Positions 54,375 through 64,000 of a stretch of DNA of 64,000 nucleotides are shown one piece after another. The stretch is from Bog-756 sp052326605. GTDB lineage: Bacteria; Actinomycetota; Acidimicrobiia; Acidimicrobiales; RAAP-2. Location: positions 14,721-78,720 of the forward strand of contig JBKQMB010000005.1 of the NCBI GenBank assembly GCA_052326605.1, written 5' to 3'. The stretch's first letter is position 1, and every line of letters begins with the position of its first letter. Made by a program: the position numbers and the translations under genes. The notes below the pieces were generated by a model. That model did no database searches. It saw only the letters and a list, made by a program, of their open reading frames with translations, and had not been told where the DNA came from.

Positions 54375-54916
54375 CCAAGCACCAGCGACAGCACCGGATC
54401 ACCAAGCTGCTGGAGACCAGGGCCGTCGGCAGCCAGGCCCACCTGGTCGATCTGCTGGCCGCCGAAGGGGTCGAGGCCACCCAGACCACCGTGTCGCGCG
54501 ACCTCGAGGAGCTCGGTGCCCTCAAGGTGCGCCTGCCCGGTGGAGAGACGGCGTACGTCCTGCCCGAGCTGCCGTCGCACCAGGTCGCGCCGGAGGACCA
54601 TCTTCGTCGGGTGCTCGGGGAGTGGGTGGTCGAAGCCGACCATTCGGGCAACCTGATCGTGCTGCGCACACCGCCGGGCTCTGCCCATGTCGTAGGCTCG
54701 GCTCTCGACCGGAGCGGGTTTCCCGGGGTGATCGGCACCGTGGCCGGGGACGACACGGTCCTGGTGGTGGCCTCGGAGGCGTCCGGGGGCGCGGCCGTGG
54801 CCGAACGCCTGACAGCGGTCGCCGGCCTCGAGCGGAACGGGACGACAACGTCGAAGCAGCACGCTCCGTCGACAGCACAGAAGCCGAAGGCAGCACGGGC
54901 AAGGGGTAGATCATGA
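54371..54916 (+). CDS. argR: arginine repressor
   Basis: The 181-residue protein has an N-terminal winged helix (KHQRQHRITKLLETRAVGSQ, then TQTTVSRDLEELGALKVR) and a C-terminal hexamerisation domain with the arginine-binding block GTVAGDDTVLVV. With arginine it should bind the ARG boxes before argC. A basic 25-residue tail extends past the usual end. ATG at 54371 overlaps the small ORF upstream (ATGA). An upstream in-frame start at 54281 would add 30 unconserved residues. Confidence 0.94.
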   Translation: MTKHQRQHRITKLLETRAVGSQAHLVDLLAAEGVEATQTTVSRDLEELGALKVRLPGGETAYVLPELPSHQVAPEDHLRRVLGEWVVEADHSGNLIVLRTPPGSAHVVGSALDRSGFPGVIGTVAGDDTVLVVASEASGGAAVAERLTAVAGLERNGTTTSKQHAPSTAQKPKAARARGRS

Positions 54917-56151
54917 CGCAGAGAGTGGTTCTGGCGTTCAGCGGTGGACTGGACACCTCGGTGGCCGTCCGGTGGCTGATGGAGCACCAGGGGGTCGAGG
55001 TGATCGCGGTGGCGGTCGATGTCGGCCAGGCAGCCGATTCCGGGGGGGAGGACTGGGACGCCATCCGCAACCGGGCGCTGGCGGCCGGCGCCATCGAGGC
55101 CACCGTCGTCGACGCCCGCGCCGAGATGGCCGAGGACTTCTGCATGCCGGCCCTGATGGCCAACGCCAAGTACGAGGGGAAGTACCCGCTGGTGTCGGCC
55201 CTGTCCCGCCCCGTGATCGTCAGGCACCTGGTGGCCGAGGCCCGTCTGCACGGGGCGACCGCGGTGGCCCACGGATGCACCGGCAAGGGGAACGACCAGG
55301 TGCGCTTCGAGGTGAGCACCCGCGCCCTGGCGCCCGACCTCGAAGTCATCGCGCCGGCGCGCCTGTGGGGTCTGTCACGGGAGGACTGCATCGAGTACGC
55401 CGCCAAGTGGGACATCCCGCTCTCGGTGACCAAGGAGAAGCTGTACTCGATCGACGAGAACCTCTGGGGCAGGGCCATCGAGTGCGGGGTCATCGAGGAC
55501 CCGTGGAGCCGGCCCCCCGAGGACGTCTATACGATGACGCGTCCCACGGCCATCGAGCCGACCGAGCTGGTCATCGCCTTCGAATCCGGTGTCCCGGTGT
55601 CCGTGGACGGGCGCTCGCTCGCCCCGGCGCCGTTGATCGCCGAGGTGAACCGGATCGTCGGCTCGTACGGCTTCGGCCGCCTCGACATGGTGGAGAACCG
55701 CCGGGTGGGGATCAAGAGCCGTGAGGCCTACGAGTGCCCGGGGGCGCTCGCCCTGCTGCTGGCCCACGCCGACCTCGAGGACCTCACCCTGGAGCGGGAC
55801 CTCCACCACGAGAAGATCCGGCTCGAGCCGCGGTGGTCGGAACTGGTCTACGACGGCTTGTGGTTCTCGCCGCTCAAGCAGGCCCTGGACGCCTTCTTCT
55901 CCGAATCGCAACGGCATGTCACTGGCGAGGTCCGCCTCAGGCTCGACACCGGACGGTGCTGGGTCGTGGGCCGTCGCAGCACCCTGAGCCTCTACGACCA
56001 CGGGCTGGCCACCTACGACAACACGGATACCTTCCGCCATGAGGACGCCGAAGGCTTCGTACGGTTGTGGGGGCTGGGCGTGGCCACGTGGTCGGCGGTA
56101 CAGGAGGGTCGCCACCGCGGCGAGGCTGCCGTGGGCGGCCCGGACCGATGA
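54913..56151 (+). CDS. argG: argininosuccinate synthase
   Basis: The 412-residue enzyme joins citrulline and aspartate with ATP. LAFSGGLDTSVAVRW is the ATP-pyrophosphatase loop; AHGCTGKGNDQVRFE and SIDENLWGRAIECG are the citrulline/aspartate-binding blocks. Both ends overlap the neighbours by 4 nt (ATGA). Citrulline must come from an ornithine carbamoyltransferase encoded elsewhere. Confidence 0.97.
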   Translation: MTQRVVLAFSGGLDTSVAVRWLMEHQGVEVIAVAVDVGQAADSGGEDWDAIRNRALAAGAIEATVVDARAEMAEDFCMPALMANAKYEGKYPLVSALSRPVIVRHLVAEARLHGATAVAHGCTGKGNDQVRFEVSTRALAPDLEVIAPARLWGLSREDCIEYAAKWDIPLSVTKEKLYSIDENLWGRAIECGVIEDPWSRPPEDVYTMTRPTAIEPTELVIAFESGVPVSVDGRSLAPAPLIAEVNRIVGSYGFGRLDMVENRRVGIKSREAYECPGALALLLAHADLEDLTLERDLHHEKIRLEPRWSELVYDGLWFSPLKQALDAFFSESQRHVTGEVRLRLDTGRCWVVGRRSTLSLYDHGLATYDNTDTFRHEDAEGFVRLWGLGVATWSAVQEGRHRGEAAVGGPDR

Positions 56152-57533
56152 CTCTGTGGCACGGCCGCCTGAGCGGCGGTACCGCGGACGTGGTCATGGA
56201 CTACTCCGTCAGCCTCCACTTCGACCGGCAGCTGGCGCATGACGACCTGACCGGTTCGCGGGCCCATGTCCGGGGACTTGGAAGGGGTGGCCTGCTGAGT
56301 GAGCACGAGGTGTCCGGGCTGCTCGCCGCCCTCGACCAGGTGGAGGCAGAGCTCGATGCGGGGGAGTTCCGGTTCGAGCCCGGCGACGAGGACATCCACA
56401 CCGCGGTCGAGCGCAGGGTGACCGAGATCGCCGGCGATGTCGGGGCCAAACTGCACACCGGCCGCAGTCGCAACGATCAGATCGCCACCGATCTGCGGTT
56501 GTACGCCAAGCGGGAGCTGCTGGCGGTGGCCTCCGAGATCATCGCCCTGCAAGAGGTGTTGGTCCTCCGTTCCAAGGAGGCCGGCGACATATATCTCCCC
56601 GGCTACACCCATCTCCAGCGGGCCCAGCCGGTGCTGTTGTCCCACCACTTGTTGGCCCACGGGTGGGCCCTGTCCCGCGACGTCGACCGCCTGATCGCCA
56701 CTGTGGGGAGGATGGACGTGTCCCCCTTGGGGGCAGGTGCGCTTGCCGGATCGTCACTCCCTCTCGATCCCGACGGCGTGGCGGAGGACCTGGGGTTCGC
56801 CGGGCGCTTCGAGAATTCGATGGACGCGGTGTCCGACCGCGACTTCGTGGCCGAGGCGCTCTTCGACCTGGCCCTGCTGGGAGTGCACCTGTCGCGCATC
56901 GGCGAGGAGATGGTGGTGTGGTCGACCGAGGAGTTCGGGTTCGCCGTGCTCGACGATGCCTTTGCCACCGGCAGCTCGATGCTGCCCCAGAAGAAGAATC
57001 CCGATGTGGCCGAACTGGCCCGGGGGAAGACCGGCCGGCTCATCGGCAATCTGACCGGGCTCCTGGTCACGTTGAAGGGCCTTCCCCTCTCTTACAACCG
57101 GGACCTGCAGGAGGACAAGGAACCGCTGTTCGACTCGGTGGGCCAGACCCGCATGGCGCTTGCCGCCCTGTCGGGGCTGTTGGCCACGGTCAGCTTCGAT
57201 GCGGGACGCATGCAAGAGGCGGCAAACGGCCCGGCGGTGGCCGCCGTGGACCTGGCCGAATGGCTTGTGGAACAGGGCATGCCGTTCCGACAGGCCCACG
57301 GCGTGGTGGGGGGCCTCGTGCGCGACTCCATCGAGCGGCACGTCCCCTTGGTCGAACTGGTCGAGGCCCACCCGGCCCTGGGCTCGGAGGCGGTGGCCCT
57401 GCTCGAGCCCGGTGTGGCCGTGACCCGTCGGACCACCCCTGGCAGTGCAGGGCCCCTGGCGGTCAAGATCCAGTTGGAGCGGTTCGTCCACCGCCTCGAG
57501 TCGGATCGGAACCGGATCGCCTACTCCGGCTGA
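56148..57533 (+). CDS. argH: argininosuccinate lyase
   Basis: The 461-residue enzyme of the fumarase/aspartase family releases fumarate and arginine. GSSMLPQKKNPD is the signature loop with the catalytic Ser, TGRSRNDQIATDLRLY binds substrate, and YTHLQRAQPVLLSHHLLA contains the conserved His. ATG at 56148 overlaps the argG stop. It ends the operon; 195 nt follow before the next gene. Confidence 0.97.
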   Translation: MTLWHGRLSGGTADVVMDYSVSLHFDRQLAHDDLTGSRAHVRGLGRGGLLSEHEVSGLLAALDQVEAELDAGEFRFEPGDEDIHTAVERRVTEIAGDVGAKLHTGRSRNDQIATDLRLYAKRELLAVASEIIALQEVLVLRSKEAGDIYLPGYTHLQRAQPVLLSHHLLAHGWALSRDVDRLIATVGRMDVSPLGAGALAGSSLPLDPDGVAEDLGFAGRFENSMDAVSDRDFVAEALFDLALLGVHLSRIGEEMVVWSTEEFGFAVLDDAFATGSSMLPQKKNPDVAELARGKTGRLIGNLTGLLVTLKGLPLSYNRDLQEDKEPLFDSVGQTRMALAALSGLLATVSFDAGRMQEAANGPAVAAVDLAEWLVEQGMPFRQAHGVVGGLVRDSIERHVPLVELVEAHPALGSEAVALLEPGVAVTRRTTPGSAGPLAVKIQLERFVHRLESDRNRIAYSG

Positions 57534-57728
57534 ACCCGTCGGCGCCGGTCGTCGCTGGGCCCGGGCCGTGTAACGCGACGTCGGCCCCGCGGACTGCAGG
57601 AGGTGAAGCCCTTGAGCGCACTGGTGACACCGACCATCGGATGCTGCCGCCGGGATGCTGCCCTGCCGGCCGTGAGCCCGAGCTGGGGTCGAGTGCCGCG
57701 GCCCCGGTTGCGATGAGAGGCTGAACAG
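57534..57728 (+). other. argH-dipZ spacer
   Basis: I see no gene here. GAGAGG at 57715-57720 is the ribosome-binding site of the next gene. No convincing terminator or -10 could be picked. Confidence 0.3.
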
Positions 57729-59642
57729 GTGGTCGTCCTTCTCCTGATCGGATTCCTCGGCGGTCTGGTCACCGGCATCTCGCCGTGCGTGCTGCCGGTG
57801 CTCCCGGTCATCTTCGCGGTCGGAGCCACCAGCGGGCTCCGGGTGGACACGGAGGCGGCCGGCGAGGGACAGGATGCCTACACGCAGGCTGCGGCGGTCG
57901 CGGTCGACGTTGCCGTGGGCGTCGGCTCGAGGAGATCGGCCCTCTCGTCACGAGAGGACGGTGCGTCGGACCCCAACGTGGGCCCGGCGGGCCCGGACAC
58001 CCGAGTGGCATACGTCGACAGCATCGAGGTCCCGTCGATCAGCGGCGCAGAGGCTCGGCTTGCCGAGCTGCGCAGGCGGAGGCGGCCGATCGCCGTGGTA
58101 GGTGGGCTCGTGCTCAGCTTCTCCGTCTTCACCCTCACCGGATCGTGGCTGCTCAGCATCCTCGGTCTCCCCCAGGACGCGCTCCGGTGGATCGGCCTGA
58201 TCGTCCTCGGTGCGCTGGGGCTGGGCCTGATCGTCCCCGCCATCGGTGAGGCACTCGAGGTTCCCTTCGCCCGGCTCGGCCGGGGCCACCTGCGTGCCGA
58301 GGGAGGAGGGTTCGTGCTCGGACTCAGCCTGGGACTGGTGTTCGTCCCCTGTGCGGGCCCGGTGCTGGCGGCGATCACCGTAGTCGGCGCCGACCACCGG
58401 TTCGGCCTGTCCGCCCTGGTCCTCACGGTCGCGTTCGCCATGGGCGTCGCCGTGCCACTGCTGATCTTCGGCCTCCTGGGGCAACGCCTCGCCGGGCACA
58501 TGCGGTTGGTGCGTACGCAGGCCGCGGTCGTCCGCAAGTTGGCGGGAGTGATCCTGCTCCTGACGGCCCTGGCCATCGGGTTCAACCTGACCGCCGGGGT
58601 GCAACGGGCGCTGCCCGGCTACACGGATGCCCTCCAGAAGAACATCGAGGCCAATGCCGGCGCCAGGCAGGCCCTTGGCGGTGTGACCGGCAGCGGGTCC
58701 GCTGGCGTCCTGGCCAATTGCAGCGATGGCAGCCCCGTACTGCAGCAGTGTGGGACGGCGCCCCCGATCAGCGGGATCACCCAGTGGCTGAACACGCCGG
58801 ACGGAAGGCCCCTGTCGATCGCAGCCCTGCGGGGGAGGGTGGTGCTGGTCGACTTCTGGACCTACTCGTGCATCAACTGCCAGCGCTCGCTGCCGCACGT
58901 CGAAGCGTGGAATCGGGCCTACGCCGCCGACGGCCTGACCGTCATCGGTGTCCACACCCCCGAGTTCGCATTCGAGCACGTGGTGTCCAATGTGGCGGTG
59001 GCGGCCAGGCAACTCGGAGTGGTCTACCCCGTCGCCATCGACAACCAGTACGCGACGTGGACTGCCTATGAGAACTCGTACTGGCCCGCCGAGTATTTGA
59101 TCGACGCCTCCGGTCGGGTGCGCCACGTTGATTTCGGTGAGGGGCAGTACCAGCAGACCGAGTCGTTCATCCGGCAGCTCCTGGTGGCCGCCGACCCCAA
59201 GGTGGTCCTGCCCCGTGCAACCGACGTCGCCGACACCATGCCGACGGAGCAGACGACGCCCGAGTCCTACCTGGGCTACCAGCACCCGCAGAACCTGGCC
59301 GGCCAGACCGTGCAGGAGGACCGGATGTCCACCTACCAGGCACCGGCGTCGATACCCGAGGATGAGTACGCCTACAACGGTGAATGGTCGATCGGGAGCG
59401 AGAGCGCGACTGCCGGGCAGGGGGCGATGCTGTCGCTCAGCTACCAGGCACGGGACGTCTACCTGGTGTTGGGGGGCTCCGGGACGATCAAGGTGTCGGT
59501 CGACGGCGTGCAGACCCGGGCCATCGTCGTCGGCGGGGTGCCCAGGCTCTACCAGCTGGTCGGATCGGACTCGTACCAGCAGGGGCTGCTCTCACTGGCG
59601 GTGTCCCCCGGGGTGCAGGCCTACGACTTCACCTTCGGGTAG
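57729..59642 (+). CDS. dipZ: DipZ-like membrane thiol-disulfide carrier (CcdA domain, thioredoxin domain, C-terminal beta domain)
   Basis: A 637-residue protein in three parts. The CcdA part shows GISPCVLPVLPVIFAVG in TM1 and FVPCAGPVLAAITVVG later, the cysteines that move electrons across the membrane. A roughly 75-residue hydrophilic segment is inserted between TM1 and TM2. The extracytoplasmic thioredoxin/TlpA-like domain has the redox pair CINC (Cys381, Cys384), and AIDNQYATWTAYENSYWPAEYL is typical of DipZ. The last 120 residues look like the carbohydrate-binding-like fold of mycobacterial DipZ. GTG at 57729 has GAGAGG eight bases upstream. Confidence 0.9.
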   Translation: MVVLLLIGFLGGLVTGISPCVLPVLPVIFAVGATSGLRVDTEAAGEGQDAYTQAAAVAVDVAVGVGSRRSALSSREDGASDPNVGPAGPDTRVAYVDSIEVPSISGAEARLAELRRRRRPIAVVGGLVLSFSVFTLTGSWLLSILGLPQDALRWIGLIVLGALGLGLIVPAIGEALEVPFARLGRGHLRAEGGGFVLGLSLGLVFVPCAGPVLAAITVVGADHRFGLSALVLTVAFAMGVAVPLLIFGLLGQRLAGHMRLVRTQAAVVRKLAGVILLLTALAIGFNLTAGVQRALPGYTDALQKNIEANAGARQALGGVTGSGSAGVLANCSDGSPVLQQCGTAPPISGITQWLNTPDGRPLSIAALRGRVVLVDFWTYSCINCQRSLPHVEAWNRAYAADGLTVIGVHTPEFAFEHVVSNVAVAARQLGVVYPVAIDNQYATWTAYENSYWPAEYLIDASGRVRHVDFGEGQYQQTESFIRQLLVAADPKVVLPRATDVADTMPTEQTTPESYLGYQHPQNLAGQTVQEDRMSTYQAPASIPEDEYAYNGEWSIGSESATAGQGAMLSLSYQARDVYLVLGGSGTIKVSVDGVQTRAIVVGGVPRLYQLVGSDSYQQGLLSLAVSPGVQAYDFTFG

Positions 59643-59690
59643 GCAGGTCGACGACGACCACCGTCAAGTGGGGCGGCGGAGGGTACTGAA

Positions 59691-59705
59691 CCGCCCGAGG
59701 GGCGG
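59691..59705 (+). terminator. hairpin downstream of dipZ
   Basis: CCGCCC (59691-59696) and GGGCGG (59700-59705) form a 6-bp all-GC stem 49 nt after the dipZ stop. No U-tract. Confidence 0.35.
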
Positions 59706-59830
59706 GCCCGGACCACGAATCACCCTCACCCCGGCTCGGGGCTGATCTCTCCCCCCGGGCGAGGGCTGATAACGTCGGGTCCTCGGATGCGGGTCGTCCG
59801 GGCTCAGGATTCGGATGCTTCCGGCCCTGA

Positions 59831-59859
59831 TTGACACGCCGGTTCGCACGCGATAATGT
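59831..59859 (+). promoter_or_regulatory. rRNA operon promoter
   Basis: TTGACA (59831-59836) and TAATGT (59854-59859) are separated by 17 bp, the only near-consensus -35/-10 pair noted in the window. Transcription would start near 59866, giving a leader of about 300 nt. Confidence 0.75.
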
Positions 59860-59865
59860 AACTAG

Positions 59866-60162
59866 TCCTGGTGAACGGCCCGCAAGGGAGTCGCCAGGCA
59901 CCTACAGAATGGGGCTCTGGCCTCTGCCTGTGGAGATTCCGGCACCAACGCCTCGCGGCGTGTGCCCGGTCGCTCCTTGAAAACGGAATAGTGATAGCCA
60001 AAAGTCAGTGCGGGCGATCGCGGGGCAACCCGAGATCGCCAGTCAATTCAAGCATTGAACGGACAATGTCTGTTCTTTGCCAGTATTCAGTTGACCGAGA
60101 GGATCAGTGTCCTCGACGTCAGCTCTTCGATTTCGGTCAGGCCTCCGGGTCTGAACGAGGTC
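59866..60162 (+). promoter_or_regulatory. 16S leader with a boxA-like antitermination site
   Basis: TGTTCTTTG at 60071-60079 is close to the boxA consensus bound by NusB and S10. CCTTGAAAACGGAATAG at 59975-59991 resembles an element found again just before the 23S gene (61881-61897) and is probably part of the processing or antitermination signals. No protein-coding gene is supported in this interval. Confidence 0.65.

Positions 60163-64000
<3,838 letters not shown>

Overview
The window looks like a chromosomal segment of a high-GC actinobacterium, most likely a deep-branching lineage such as Acidimicrobiia. The evidence is very high GC with GTG/ATG starts, actinobacteria-specific genes (mIHF, actinobacterial-type PyrF, a PriA with no visible helicase motifs, DipZ), actinobacterial gene order, and a 23S rRNA with an insertion at the site where actinobacteria carry one. 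The lineage call rests on reading alone; no database search was possible.

Layout. 1-6.7 kb is a mixed accessory stretch: a truncated gene, a flavin reductase, small zinc-ribbon-like and hypothetical proteins, a cysteine-rich protein divergent from an NfuA-type Fe-S carrier, a PAS-GGDEF diguanylate cyclase, a dienelactone-hydrolase-like enzyme and an A24 (prepilin-type) peptidase. 6.7-12.2 kb is a tightly overlapped shikimate/translation operon, aroC-aroK-aroB-aroQ-pepQ-efp-nusB. 12.4-14.0 kb is a DHA2 drug-efflux transporter. 14.1-23.3 kb is the pyrimidine operon pyrR-pyrB-pyrC-carA-carB-pyrD-pyrF, preceded by a PyrR-binding RNA loop beside the pyrR ribosome-binding site; pyrE and pyrK are absent. 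23.3-26.6 kb is a reverse-strand insert: one hypothetical gene and 5-oxoprolinase (pxpA plus a pxpB-pxpC fusion). 26.7-38.9 kb is the conserved block mihF-gmk-rpoZ-coaBC-metK-priA-def-fmt-rpe-ribD-ribBA-ribH-hisG. 38.9-41.8 kb holds a cold-shock-domain protein whose tail overlaps, antisense, the tail of a GPH-family transporter, and a DUF1844-like gene divergent from infC. 42-48 kb is infC-rpmI-rplT-TrmH-type methyltransferase-pheS-pheT, followed by a short-chain dehydrogenase and a hypothetical. 49.7-57.5 kb is the arginine operon argC-J-B-D-(62-aa ORF)-R-G-H under ARG boxes; argF is missing. A DipZ-like membrane thiol-redox protein follows, then an rRNA operon (16S complete, 23S cut by the window end).

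Expression signals are unusually legible. At least nine genes carry a TANNNT -10 hexamer exactly 5-7 nt before the start codon, the hallmark of leaderless transcripts, and two divergent pairs appear to share one symmetric -10. Several starts are non-canonical: infC has only AUA or AUC in the right place, while gmk, the TrmH-type gene and perhaps ribD can begin only, or best, at a CTG that overlaps the upstream TGA as CTGA. Most operon junctions are ATGA/GTGA/TGATG overlaps, so translational coupling dominates. No tRNA gene, CRISPR array or insertion sequence was seen.
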